NCBI GenBank assembly: GCA_950295325.1
Contig: OX485803.1
Coordinates: forward strand, 40,935,554-40,999,553
Length of the DNA: 64,000 bases
Origin: Polytrichum commune
Taxonomy: Eukaryota > Streptophyta > Polytrichopsida > Polytrichales > Polytrichaceae
Reading direction: 5' to 3'
This document shows positions 28,413 through 41,600 of this stretch, piece after piece. Made by a program: the position numbers and the translations under genes. Position 1 is the stretch's first letter, and each line of letters begins with the position of its first letter. The notes beneath the pieces were generated by a model. The model had not been told where the DNA came from, did not search any database, and saw nothing but the letters and a program-made list of their open reading frames with translations.

Positions 28413-29480
28413 ACCTTAATGAAGATCGTTTGGGCACACCCAAGGAATTTGCATGTAGAGACCTCGGTCTACTTTGATCACGAGCTTCGGCTTCCGATTC
28501 AAATGGCCCGAGTGAGAGACCCCAAGTTTTTTTCATGAATGAATGGAAGGGCGTTCATCTCTATCTACTAACATTTGGTATTTAAGCACATAGGAAAAAA
28601 GTAAAATGACATGGTGAACCTAGAAAGTAAAGGTGTACCATTAAAAGAGGAAAGTAACAGTAAATGTATAAGCTCAAAGTAAAACAAACAGCTGTAAAAA
28701 AAGTAAAAGTAAAAGTAAAAGTTGTATGGGTGTACACTTGGATTTGTTGTATCATTCAGTCCGAGCAGAGTTAGTATTGATCAACTATATGATGGTGTTT
28801 CCCAAAGAAAGGGGTTGTGATTAAAAAAACTATGATGATTATTTAGTTATTTGTTGCAAAGTTCGTACTATACAACACAAGTGCTACCCATAAACGGAGA
28901 ATTACGAATTTCAAGGAGAAGTGTGCTTGTGTGATGCATGATCCCATGAAACGTAGCCAAGGAGTTGTGTAATGTTATGACTGTTGTCCAATGTTCAAAC
29001 ATGTTGTTGACAAATAAGAACATATGTAAATATGTATAAGATATTCAACATGTGTGTATAAGGATCATGCAAGAAACGTGACAATACTCTACTTAAGAGA
29101 GTATTAATAGAAATTTAACCAATAAAAACGCATTCGTATGCATTCATTTACTAGTATGGGCCCATGCCATCTTAACCCCTTGCACCTGTGCATATGACAC
29201 ATCACTCCCCCCACCCTTTCGGAAGGATGGGGAACGGTGGGGAACGGTGGGGCAATAGCCTCACCACCACCACCACCATGATGTTTGCGTTGTATATGAG
29301 GTAGAGGATAATGATACAAACATCCCACCCAAAAGCAACACCTATCAATGCTTCCCAATCACCAACACTCTATTCCCTTGAACCGTTCCCCGTGGAAAAG
29401 GAATGCATGGGCCATCAGAGTGACGGGTTTAGGTGTCATTAGTGGCACCACCGCATATATACTCGCCTCCACTACCTCTA
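28413..29480. other. Spacer upstream of the kinase, no gene seen
   Basis: AT-rich; a few short frames without recognisable features. The first few hundred bases are presumably the kinase promoter, but I see no clear elements. Confidence 0.5.
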
Positions 29481-30574
29481 TACAATCCACCTCGATAAGT
29501 GTTCCCCCAATAAGTGGTAAAATTGCATATGTGTTAAGGAAAATTACGCTCCCTAAAAAACCTCCAAAAAACATACTAGTAAGTGTTAACTATTAACCGT
29601 TAAGAGAATTTAGAAAAATTACACTCCCCTATAATGAATTCACCTCAATAAGTGTTAACTTGGATGTAAGTGAGGTTGCGAAATTTTATAACTAGGATAC
29701 ATTTATTGTTACGTGCATAGATCATGCACACGATCACTTTAAATGTATAGTAGGTTAAACAATTTGCTTGATGCCCAATTTGCTCGAAGAAACTGCATTA
29801 ACAATCATGAATTGTTGGAAACATACATGTATTCTTTCGAGGTTTTTCTACAGTATGGAAGCAAGGGAGGCAATCGTGAGAGATAGAGAAGCTTAGGAAG
29901 CAATACATAAGAAAAAAAGTTGGAAGAAATTACTACCTTACTAGAACAACTGGCATTGGTATCTAAAGAGAGTGAAAGTGGGTCCACTATGAATGCACAT
30001 GAGTTCATCAAGTATGAGCTAGAATTTGATCTGAACAATCCCTACATACTTACCGAGGAGGAAATTATAGGCCTGCTTGATGGAGGAGGTGATGCAGCTG
30101 ACAATGAACTCGTTGAAGAAGATGACCATGTGCAAATTAGTGATGTGGTCGTAGATAGAGTAGGATTCAAGGATGTTGAAAGTGAATTGATAACATTGAA
30201 ACAAATTACTGGAACAAAGAATTACTGATGTGATACTTTTCATCCAAAGCATCCGAACACTTCAAAAAGAAATGGAATCTTTGCGTGCACAAAATCTCAT
30301 TAAACCACTGTAGATTCGTTCTTTCATTACATTTAGATGTATGATGACATTTACATCTTATGTATTTTCATCCTTTATTCATAAAAGTGTCATTTCTAAA
30401 TTCCAAATTTACATAAGTTTTATTCATGCAAGTGTTACAAATTGTCACTTTACTTGGATTTGTTTTCATGCTCTTGGCCCCAATGCTACCCTTGATAGTT
30501 AAAGTGTCAACGTCACATAAGTGTTATAAGTTTCCTTGTTCCGATATGTTAACAAATATCAAGGGTGGATTGTA
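29481..30574 (+). mobile_element. Pogo/Tigger-like element, deletion derivative
   Basis: The left end starts TACAATCCACCTCGATAAGT at 29481. The right end finishes GGTGGATTGTA at 30574 and is an imperfect inverted repeat of the left over about 20 bases, with TA at each tip. The subterminal motif CACCTC(A/G)ATAAGTG recurs near 29640. The element contains a fragment resembling the acidic tail of pogo-type transposases (29920-30228). The catalytic part is absent. Confidence 0.68.
29920..30228 (+). pseudogene. Remnant of a pogo-type transposase C-terminus
   Basis: The frame encodes NNPYILTEEEIIGLLDGGGD followed by an acidic stretch (DNELVEEDDHVQISD) and a helical segment. This EE-I-LL-acidic-helix layout is what follows the DDE domain in Tigger/pogo transposases. 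A frame change near 30228 leads to a short helix (RTLQKEMESLRAQ), so the gene is broken. No catalytic motif survives upstream. Confidence 0.55.
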
Positions 30575-31461
30575 TAACGGGGCTGCATTCTATTTCGGAT
30601 TGGTTCAAGGTGGGTATAGGGTGGCTTGTCAATGCCTATTCTAGCCATTCTATTTATGAAGGTGGGGGGGGGGGGAGTTCAAGCCCACAAAGCCAAAGAG
30701 GTAGGCTCACAAAGGCAAGGGGGTCAATTACTGGGATGCAAGGGGACGGTTCTGCAACTGATGAATTGGGTGGCATCATGGAGGTGGCCATGTTGGGCTT
30801 TGATTTGGCTTGGGTCTAGTACCCAACTACATTATGTGGGTTCTAGGCAACCTTGTGTTGGTTGTAAGCAATGAAGGTGTGGGTCCCTATCATCATATGC
30901 AAAGTTGTCATACACATGGCCTAGGGATCGGTTTAAGGAAGCTAGTCGTTTTGGCTTTGTGAGGGCTCCTTAGGCCTTATATGCGAACCCTAAATGTTCA
31001 AGTGTTCTTTTTGGGTTTTCAAATATGGACTTCTTGGTATTGCATGACATTTCACATTTCTATAAATTTGTGGATGATAATTTCTAGACCACTTCTATAG
31101 AGTCTAACGGTTAAAAACCTTTATGATATATCAATGTCAATTTATGACAATTTGACTTTGAGAATTGATAAAGCCCTTGTACGATACAATCAAGGGTCTT
31201 AATGTTGTCATAGATTTGTGCTTTTAAGTTGGAGGAAACCCTGACAGAAAAATAGTCACATTTGGGAGCTATGATTATGAAAAATTAACTTGTAGTGTGA
31301 AATCTAACAAAGAGGTAGAAACCATCCAAGATGATCATCATTGCAAATTCTCGAAAAAACAACGTATAGTAGACTAAAGAAGTCCATCCCCATACATAGA
31401 TCAAAATTTGTGTCACTCAAAATATCCTTCCCATCCTTGACCTCAAAGTTAACAAGTGGTT
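30575..31461. other. Spacer with a poly(G) run, no gene seen
   Basis: A G-rich run lies at about 30663-30675; otherwise AT-rich and without coding signs. Confidence 0.5.
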
Positions 31462-32290
31462 TAACCCCTAAGTGCCCGAGCAACCATATATGATTGACCA
31501 AAAATTTTGGCTCGTTTGTGTGTGGGCAGGTAAATTCCTTTGACCGCGTAATTTTTTTTGGCGGGCAGTATGGAAGGGCAACTTTTGGATTGAGGCATTT
31601 TTGACCAAAAAGAGTAAATATTCGATTTTAGAGAGGGTCACAATGGCATATATGTCCGTGATGTAGGGAATGGGTGGAGAAAGTGCTTTACTATTTCCTC
31701 AATGTTTCAGCTAATTGGACTATTGTACTTGTTTTTGACATCCAAAGAGTTCTCATTATTCATTTCTTTTGAAAAGTGTTGTAGTGGAAAGAGTAAAAAA
31801 ATTCCGTATTTTTGACCGTCGAATATTAGTATTCACAATTACCAATGTGAAGTAATTTGCAATATCAAATCGTCAAGTGTTAAAATGAAGAAAATGCATT
31901 TCAAGAATTGCAAGGAGGATTGCGAAATGATTGGGATAGCTCTATATGCATACATAGGGTCTTTGGAATCACATTTTCGTATTCTTTCACATGTTGGAGT
32001 TGTTCGTGTCACCTCAAATTCCTAAAAACACTTATGAGCAAATCATACCAACATTGTGGGGAGGGGCGGCATACAAAAAAGAATGTATACATTTCTCTTG
32101 TTTGAATCTCACAACTCTTATGCAATCTCGGTCTCAAAATTGGTATGCATACTAATAAACAAGTTCTTTAAACATCTATACGGTTAGATTTTGGATAAAA
32201 TACAAATTCCTCCATTGGGGATTGTATTAAAGCCATGCACAAATTTCTTAGGAAAAGTGCATTCCGAAAGGCTTGGGCACTTAGGGGTTA
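31462..32290. mobile_element. TA-flanked element with 18-bp terminal inverted repeats
   Basis: ACCCCTAAGTGCCCGAGC at 31464-31481 is matched in reverse complement at 32271-32288 with one mismatch. TA flanks both ends (31462-31463 and 32289-32290). This is the structure of a non-autonomous Tc1/mariner-type element of 825 bp. I find no transposase sequence inside. Confidence 0.78.
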
Positions 32291-33480
32291 ATGGGTTGCA
32301 TGGGCATAAATCCTTAGAGATCATTGAAATTGTGTTTTTTTTTTACTGTGAGATGACTTGAATGGAGAAAGTTACGGTGCTCAAACACCATTTCCATAAC
32401 AACAAAAGTTGTTAGCATGCACGTAAAGATTACATCCATGCCACTAATTAAGATCTTGATTAACATTGTGACATGATAAAAATGCACGCATCATATTTTG
32501 ATGGTAAATATCTATCAAACTATGTATATATATCGCATGTTCCATATACGTACATTTTGAATTTTAGATTTTGACAATAGAAGAGTGGAACTGAAGGTGT
32601 TCTTCACATATGTAGTAGTTGCGACGAAATAGTTGAGGTGTAGGAATAGAAAGAGGAGATATAAAGTGAAGAGGAGGAGATGAACTGCTTGTTGGCACGT
32701 GGCTTATACACTTTTGTGATGAACTCCGAAATGCTCGATCATTAAAGTTTCAACCACCCTTTTTGGGCATGTTCTATACACATCCATTTCATAATTTAGA
32801 ATGGTTACATTACAAATTATGATGCATCTTGGACTTGAATTGGAACCCCAATGCTTGTAAATTGAACCCCAAATTATTTCATTTAAGTTCATATAGTGAT
32901 ACTAAAACATGTTATTTTTATTTTAAAATACATAACTAAAATCATATACCTAAGAAGTCTAAATTTTAATTTTAATTAATTAATTATGATTAAGTACAAT
33001 TTAATTGGGAAAATAATAATAGAAGCCCCAAAACATTATAGTAAACAAGAAGGGGACTGGGAACACTCCCGATGCCCAAATTCTTCTTGGTTGGCTTGAG
33101 GTATAAGAACAAGTCTTTATAAGAACAAGTCTTTATAAGAACATAGAAGTAGTAAAGTATACTATAAATTTCACAATATAATATTATAACAAGTTTAATC
33201 TCTGACAACGTTGGGAGGTCTCCCCATCTATATCATTGGAAATAAAATAAAGAACATGTGGAGAGTAAAATTGAGATTTGGGATTTGCAACTTTAATCAT
33301 AAAATCTCAAATTCAAGTTTAGCTTTGAAATGAAATCAATATTAAATTATGGGAAGCCGAAAAGGCTAATGGGACTAAAAGTACATAAAGGTGGTTTCGA
33401 ACCAACTAATTCTCTAGAGTTGCGGAGTGCAGTAGCCTTTGCAAGATAGAGGCTAAAGTCAACCTATTGGTCTAATTAAA
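32291..33480. other. Spacer, no gene seen
   Basis: AT-rich. A 16-bp unit (ATAAGAACAAGTCTTT) is repeated about two and a half times at 33102-33142. No coding signal. Confidence 0.5.
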
Positions 33481-33718
33481 CAAGAAAACGGTAGAACCGC
33501 GAGGCTCTGTCCTTTGCTATGAAAGACTACAATTGTAGTTGATTACTTTGCTCACGCCAATCCATGGCTATTCACTATACCAAACTTTTCTTGGATTTTG
33601 TGCACCTTCTTCTCTAATACAGGTCAAGGATTGAAGCTACTCATTTATCACCCGAAATTTTTAAAATAAATAATCAAGAACTGCCAAATTAACTATAGTT
33701 AACTAGATTTCTTTCAAT

Positions 33719-33754
<36 letters not shown>

Positions 33755-33910
33755 AATAAACTATAGTTAACATCCACATTAAATAAAGTGGACCAAAAAT
33801 AACAAGGACAAGTAACGTCCAAGTGTGAACGCAAAGTGGTTAGGAAATTTGCTCTTGAAACGAAGAAGTTGATGCATAGTCTCTATCCTACAGACATAGC
33901 CAATAAAGAC
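33481..33910 (+). repeat. Dispersed repeat, family A, copy 1
   Basis: About 430 bp closely matching 58375-58800 in the same orientation, estimated near 90 percent identity by eye. Shared blocks include GAGGCTCTGTCCTTT and GTGAACGCAAAGTGGTTAGG. It carries a TC microsatellite (33719-33751) where the other copy has different sequence. Non-coding; probably a transposon fragment. Confidence 0.85.
33719..33751 (+). repeat. TC microsatellite
   Basis: About sixteen TC units inside the dispersed repeat. Confidence 0.9.
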
Positions 33911-34605
33911 TTGAGGCCTCTTGGAATGTACGTTCTCAAATAAAGATGAAAATTTATCTCTAATAGGGCTATATAGGAGATACTCCAACAAGAAATTGCA
34001 ATGTATTGTAAATCAAGAAAATAAACTATAGTCCATGGACATATAGAACTCCTAGAAACTATACTTTTATTAATTCAACATAAGATTGGGAGGGTTCTCG
34101 GTGGCTAAGAAATCCTAAATTGGCCACCATCTCTAGAGCTTCCTAACAACTTTAATGTTTTCTTCATGGAAGAAGCATAGGACTTGGAGAGCTCCTAGCG
34201 TCCTGATAGTCGTTAGTGGCTCCTTTGTAGAGTTGGTAAACTTATGTCTAGGCAAAACCTCGAGGTGTAGGAAGCAAATAAAATTTTAGAAGGACATGAG
34301 TTAGTTGAACCTGCGAAAAAAATAAAACAAAAAAACTAGCTTCTATCATTAAAACAACAAAACCGATAAAAATAAAATGTAGAGATTTACTAAATGAAAA
34401 GTGAAACTACCTCTTGAAAGTTGTAGACATTGTGTAATGGGCAACCTCCTGCATTGTGGCGAGGAAAAATCAACTATAATAATTTTATCCATGTTGATGG
34501 CTTAAATTTGTGATCCAAGAGTTACATCTTGGATTCCTACTCATTTGAGCTACTTGTCCAACCACCTCAAAACAATAAACACATTTCTTATTGTTAACGT
34601 CATTA

Positions 34606-34648
<43 letters not shown>

Positions 34649-36600
34649 CATTTTCCTTTTGTTTATTTCAAAATTGCTTAAGAAGGTTGTTGCTTTCAAA
34701 TCTTGCATCAAAGGTTATATTGAGGGGTTTGTGGGGCTGAAGAAAATACATATTTGAAGGTTCTCGTGGACAATGATGAACAATACTTTTGATGAATTAG
34801 ATAGTACATGTCCCTAAACACCTTGCAAACCTATTGTCCATCAACAACATATACTACAACAAACACAAGAGTGTTTGACGTAGTTCAAGAGGATGCAACA
34901 TCATAGGGTGATTCCAAAGATCCCTTTTATAGAATTGCACATGACAAACCCATAGAATCTTACAACCCTTAATAGATGGTCTTTTAGGTGATTTTTATTT
35001 TTGTTTGTCCTTTGGACTCTAATATCTACCATGTGTGGATGGGTTGAGCACTCATAACTATGTAGTTGTGCAACTAGATAGAAATCATACTTAGTATGGT
35101 CAATTTTGATTTCGGTATTGGAGATCTAGCAAAGGAAAAAACAAGAGCTAGGTCAAACCTCGAATGTTATAGAGGAGCTTGGGATGGTAAATGGGAGTGT
35201 GATATGACTTCCATAGCAGTATTGTGGATAATATGTAGTTTTGTTCTTTATTACAAGGCTAGGAAAAACAAGAACGACAGTTCTATTGTGCAAATAGGAA
35301 AGTTTGAGAATAAATGTGCCCAAGAAAAATTAGAACTAGCAAATTTCTTCAACCAACCAATATAGGGAAAATGCCAAGAGAGCTCCCAATGGTTTTCCAT
35401 ATAAAACTTTGTGTTCAATTTCAAGGAGTTATTTGGGATTACCTTTTCCTTGTAAGTTGTATGAGTCTCATGGCTTACTAATACATAGTAATCATTTGAC
35501 AATTTGAAACTAATACTCTAAGGTATCAATATTATTGTTTTTGTTTTAATGAGCAATGTTATTGTCGGTTTAAAAAATGCAACAATGCAATTTTTCTTGA
35601 TCATATATTGGGAGTGCTCCTGATATTTTATTGTCCACATGTAGACCTCCCCTCCCCCTTGTATTGTTATTGTCCACATTAACTCTTATGTTTTATGTCT
35701 TAACCCTTAGAGTCTTGTGTTTATAATCTTTTGTCTTGAACTCTCATGAAGTACATCGTATAGTCGGATGTCCTGGTTTTTTTAACTTGATGTGTTTACC
35801 TCTTTTGATGTATGTCTAAAATTATTGTCTAAACTCTTATAGCTCGTGCCTTAAAGGCCACATCAAGGGAAACAATTGTGTTTTTTTTAAAAAATAAAAA
35901 TTATTTTCTTGTAAATGGTCTCGTACTTTCATTTATTAGATTTTTCATTGGGTATGATATTGGGAGATTTTTTGGGTGTGGCTCGAAAGGTGATGTTAGT
36001 GGAATTTCCAATATTGACCTTTTGAAACCACAGTGGAGATCTCCTCATGATGTTGTGAAATATGCTCAACCAAAATGTGGAAATCTCATAATCAACAAGG
36101 CACTGGGAAATCCTAACATTAATCGTATTTTATGATTGAACTCAATGGTTTTTATTTGTTGTTTAAAACCCTAAATCATAGTAAATTAATTCCATTATAG
36201 TATAAATTCAATCATAAATTTGCTTTTAGTTCAATATTTGTTATTATTATGAAAGAAATTCTTCAAAATGACCATGTAGGGATACTTTTCACCACAACCC
36301 CCCCCCCATCATCATACAGATCAATTATCAAACAAACAACTTATAAAATGGTCTCAATGTCCAAAACGTATTAACATTCGTCTTACAACTAATATACATT
36401 TATCATAGATTCTAAATAAGTACCGATATTTTTTGAAATTTAACTTTTGGTATCTAAATCATATATATCGTCATCAATGGTGGGGTGGAGCATCACGGAA
36501 CCTTTAAATTTTTATCAAATAATGTGCAACGTTCATGAATTAGTGTGGGGCAACCTAATTGAACATATCAGTGTAGGTCTTTTGACATTATGAAAACCTG
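33911..36600. other. Spacer, no gene seen
   Basis: AT-rich with a TA microsatellite at 34608-34645. Frames of up to about 90 codons exist (for example 35096-35365 and 35878-36135), but they show no recognisable domain and no splice context. Confidence 0.5.
34608..34645 (+). repeat. TA microsatellite
   Basis: About nineteen TA units. Confidence 0.9.
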
Positions 36601-36689
36601 CCCAATCTGACCCGGACAGCCGGTACTTGGCCTATGTGGATCAAGTCCCCAGCCTTGGCTAATATCTACACCAGTGCTAGATCTTAAGT

Positions 36690-37670
36690 TTAAATGAGAC
36701 TTATGGAGGGAGGGCAGATGAATGAGGATGGACCAGAATGGATGAGAAACATTCATCAGATGCTAATGAAAACTGAATGGGTCATTAGTGAAATCTGCGA
36801 TGTATATCCACGCACGTGCTAGATCTGGAGTTCATGTGAGACTGATGAACAGAAGGGAAGATGAATAAGCGAGGAGAGACATGGATGAGAAACATTCATC
36901 CTGACGTCGGTGACGTAGGGAGGTCCATGTAGGAAAATAAACGAGATTGTCACATACATGTACGTGTGCGAGTCATGGAAGGCGGTGGCTAATATATTCG
37001 CATATCATAGATTTAGGGTTCGTGTGAAGCTGATGAAGAGGAGAGGCGGATGAATGAGGAATGAGGGAGTGGATGATGGACATTCATCCCGGCACTTGCC
37101 TCGCAAGGGGAGGGATGCTTGCCCACTTGGGCTACGCGTGCTGGGAGGATGGAAAATATCGAAAGAGAACTGATCATTTGGTGCTTGAAGACTTCTAACT
37201 AGCAAGTTGAGTATTAGTTATAAGGCAAAAGTAGCATAAAATAAAATAATCACTCACATTAGTTCTTGATAAACATTTAATGTGGCTTACACTAATTCTC
37301 TACAAGATATTTAACATGGGTTGAAAAATTAATGTGTGGACTCTACAAAATTACTGTGGCCCACAGTAATAGGGCAATTTAGTGTAAATGTGAGGTTCAT
37401 TTGAAGCTGATGAAGACGAGAGACAGATGAATGAGGGAGGGAGGGAGGGAGGCATGTGATGGATGAGGTACATTCATCCTGGCGCCAGGGAAGGGTGCTT
37501 ATGAAGATTCCGTAGATTGTCACAAGAACGTACATACAAGTCACGACCAAGCTACATCAGATATCTAAGTACTTGATAGATCTGAAAATCATGTGAACCT
37601 GATGAACTGGAGAGGCAGATGAACGAGGGGGAAGTGTGTGGATGAGAAACATATATTCATCCGAGCACTT
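36690..37670 (+). repeat. Degenerate repeats of about 140-200 bp upstream of WAPL
   Basis: Five diverged units share the core GATGAA...GAG(A/G)...AGATGAATGAGG followed by GGATGAGAAACATTCATCC-like sequence. The cores lie near 36705, 36850, 37035, 37405 and 37595. Non-coding. They end where the GC-rich WAPL promoter begins. Confidence 0.7.
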
Positions 37671-38647
37671 GTCTCGCGGGGGCGAGGGTGCTTGGGCAAC
37701 GCGTGCAGGAGGTGTGCTTTGCTGCGCCTGCTGGCTATGGTGATGCTGCGAGGCCTTCAATCGTCTCCTCTTCCAAACCCTAGCCTCGGCAGACTACCAT
37801 GTCCCGGCCCTTACGTCCCCGATTTGGCAGGCAAGATCGACAGAACGGCTTCGGCACTACGACTCGCGCGGGCACCGACGTGACGATATTGCAAGCGACC
37901 TTCGCAACAGAGGCGATGATGGCGTGATATGGCGTAGCGGCTCTTCAAATGTGAATCGGATTGTACCAAGATTCCACGCATATTTTTTTTCTTAGGTTTT
38001 TTATTGTCTTGTTCTATCTCGTTTGCATCGTGGATCGTATTGGCTGTTCGACTGGCCAGCGAAATTTTATGCGCGAGTCCCCGGGCGGACCAATATTCGT
38101 GCTCATTATATCGCGAGGGAAGTTTTGTGAGCTTGGATGAACCGCATGTGATTCGGGGAGCGTTCTACTTATCGAAGAGCAGAAGTGATTGAGAACGAAC
38201 AGGCAAGGTGCCGCCACACCAGGCTGTGCTATGACTATGGCGGGGATGTTGTAAGCGCAATTCGTATGGTACAAGTGTGTGCAAGCGAATTTCGATCGTG
38301 TGTTTTGAAGCATTTTTGGTCAGTCTGTGATTAGCAGCTGAAATACAGGTGTCTAGGAGGGGTTGCTTGCTAACCCTCGGGGTTAGGTCAAGGAGGAAAA
38401 GAAATGTGACTTGGACGGGCTTATGCTACCATAATTTTGCGCACTGTTTCAATTTTCCGAGGCGCTTCTCACATGTGTTCGGGAACCATTACTCGTGGAA
38501 TTTGAGGATTTCTTAATTCCAGAGTAGGAGATAGCGTAGACTGCTAGTTAATGTTATCCACTTAGATGTTGGTGGACTTGCGGAGGGTTTTGAACTCAGA
38601 GGAACAGTGGATAGGGGAAAACAGAGGAGGGGTTGCAACTCAGTATC
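37671..38647 (+). promoter_or_regulatory. Probable WAPL promoter and 5' leader
   Basis: A GC- and CpG-rich segment following AT-rich spacer. A telo-box, AAACCCTAG, lies at 37775-37783; such motifs are common near transcription starts of plant cell-cycle and translation genes. The coding start is at 38648. A leader intron cannot be excluded. Confidence 0.5.
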
Positions 38648-41600
38648 ATGATCGTGAGAACGTATCAACGGCGGAGTCGGACTGGGCGCAGCCTGTCCGA
38701 TGGCGGACTTGGGGATAGTTCACAATCTCAAGACTCTCCCTGGAGCAGCTCTCAAGAGACTTTTACATCGTCTCAGGTGCTGTGCAGAGCTAGTTGTGAA
38801 TTTCTGTCGAGAACTGTTTGATCAGATTGTAGTATGTAGAAGGGTGAATTTATTAAATTACCAGAATCATGAGAGCACGAGAATGTTACTCCTCTGTGCC
38901 TCTATTTTAAGCTTCTTTCGATGCCCCTTTTTGGTAAGTGTTTATTTTGCTATCCCAGTTTTCCCCTGTTCTGACTGGTTCATTCTGGTCTAGGGTTGGC
39001 AGAGACTTTCTTCCTTCCACATCAAATGCAAATAATATTATTACCTAAAGTTGTGTAGTAGTCGTCCAAAGGAGATGGCGGAGTAAAATTGGAAGGGTTT
39101 GCTTGTCTCAGGAATCCTGCTGGTGGCAATCTGCAAATGAAAACTGGGCGCTAGCGTCCAGTCGACCTGTGGGTAACCCATCCAATGGAGTCGGTTTGGC
39201 GGATACCATGGTGGCTGATTTTGCCAGGCCACGACCACCCTTATGGTCTACCAGACAGGTGGAGAATGAAGCCCCTGCGACAAGTGGACCATCTCTAGAT
39301 TCTCAGAACACTCAGGGATTAGATATGGAGAAGCTGGTCCTGGATGGTGATTTGGCAGCCCTCAGGAGCTCCAAGAGTAGGACTGAGTGGACAGGGATGG
39401 TGACCTCATCAAACGTATGGGGTCCTACTACTCCCACTACCGCAACTCTGCTAGAGGCACAAGAATCTGGAGAACTCATGGAGCACATGGACGAAGCCAA
39501 TTTTGCTCTGGATGGTCTCAAACCTGGGCAACCTCTACGTGTGCATCGAGCTAGCCTACAGTCATTGCTCTCTCTTTGTGGTTCAATGCAGCGGCGGAGA
39601 CTTTTGAGGACTCATGGGTATGTGCTCAAAGCATTGTCTTTGAAAATAGTCTCTGCTAGTTGGGCAAGAATATGTGAAATCAGCTATTCTAGTGTCTTTG
39701 TCGTTGTAGTAAGCCTTGATAAACACACCATGAATATTTACTAAGCATCCTTGCTCATTGGCATGGCTCATCATGTTGTCGCAGGTTCATGCATCAAGCA
39801 TTGTTAAACTTAGGACCCCGTCATAAATATTCATGCTGATGACAGAATCACAATGACCCTTAAGCTTGCTCCCTTCGATTGACTTGTGTATCAACCCTCT
39901 AGGTTCTCTTGATGAATAATGATACAAGCTCATGCATAATTTAATCGGGGTGGTTACTTCATGGAATAGAAGCATGAAAACTGTTAATTTCAGAACCATG
40001 TTGCTTACTACTGACAAATTCATCTTTGCCACGAAGTCTTTTATCTAGCTATGGTGTATTCTCATATATGACAATATCTATTTTCTTTATGGGGTGTGGC
40101 ATGTTCTTGGCAGACTGGTGAAACCTCTATTGGATGCAGTTGTGGCTCTTCCAACAGATGATCCTCCCTTGGCTCTTGCAGCAGCTGCAGTTCTATATTT
40201 CCTTGCTCTTGATGTAAGAAGTGCATGGTCTTTTGTCCTGAAATATATTACGAAGTGATGTTGCATTGTATTGAAAGAGCAGTTTGTCACTAACTTAGGT
40301 ATTATACTTGTTGCATGGGCCATGTGTTTCTGAATTGGATATCTAGTGCTGTGAAAATGACAGTGCAGAGTACATGGTTTTATGTTTTGGTCTGAAATTC
40401 AGTTGCTGTAGCATACATTTACACTGATATTTTCACGTTTGGTTTGCAATTATTGATTAACAATATATTCTTGTGCCAGGGCCAAAATGAAGAATTATTT
40501 GATTCTGTTGAATGCGTGCGCTTCCTGATGGGACTGTTGGGCTCTTCCTTATACCGGCCAACCAAGAAGCCCTCGTCCACCATTGGCAACAAACTTGCAG
40601 GGCTTGGATCCAAGTTGAAAGGAAGCACCCATGGGACAGGGGTGGATCAAGGTGGAGCAGCAGTTGTAGCAGAAGTACATCAGCTGTTTGCAAAAGAAGA
40701 GAGAAGTCCCTTTGGTCATCTGAACAAGGACGAAGGGAGTGGGTACCTGCTTGGGCAGGAAGTGACCTCAAAGTGGCTGGCTCTTCTGACCTTGGAGAAA
40801 GCGTGCATGTCTACTGTTGTGCTTGATGGTAATTTACATTTATAGCATCCATCTACATCTCCATGTTCACACTGTCTTTCTGAAGTTAGTATAGGCTACA
40901 AAGCACTTATCCTGCCACAGGGATTAAAGCCATTTATATGTGTGGCAGATAATTCAGGTGCTGGAAGGAAAGTTGGTGGTAGCTTCAAAGAAAGGCTTAG
41001 GGAGCTAGGAGGCCTTGACACTGTTTGTGACCTTGCTGCTGGTTGCTTACGTAATATTCGGGTATGAACCTGTCTAAAAACATTCTCTCCTTCCCTTCTA
41101 AACCTCTTATTACAGAATTGCACACAATGATGGGGACTCATTTTATTTTTGATCAAGCCCGCATGGTAAAAATTGACTAGGTCTGAGATAGCTTGATGCA
41201 GCTTACACTGGCATTGTCAAATGCGTATATGGACATTTGAAAATTTTTAGTTGGAGCTTTTCAAATCATCTGTGCATACTTGTTCCTCATCTCCGGTCTT
41301 TGGGAGACAGCATGCTTATTTATGCAGTGAACATGAATTATAGTTCTGATTAATCTTGGTAAATGTTGAGTTTGAATGGGAAGGTGAAGGTTGGTTGGTG
41401 GATACTTAAATGTCTTGAGGCTACAGGCTGTAGAGTGTAGATAGGGACCTGGCTTATTCAGAAATGCTTTTTTCGTTACAGGAAGCATTGGAAGCTGAAG
41501 AGACAGACAGAGAAAACAAGAACAGGGATTTTAAAGCACTTGAGAAGTGTGAGAGAAATGGAGGAGTGGGTATGCTACTGAGGTGCCTACTTGTAATGGA

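Noticed and set aside
33381-33480. GGTTTCGAACC at 33393, similar to a tRNA B box
   Set aside because: The T-arm stem does not pair and no A box or acceptor stem could be found on either strand.
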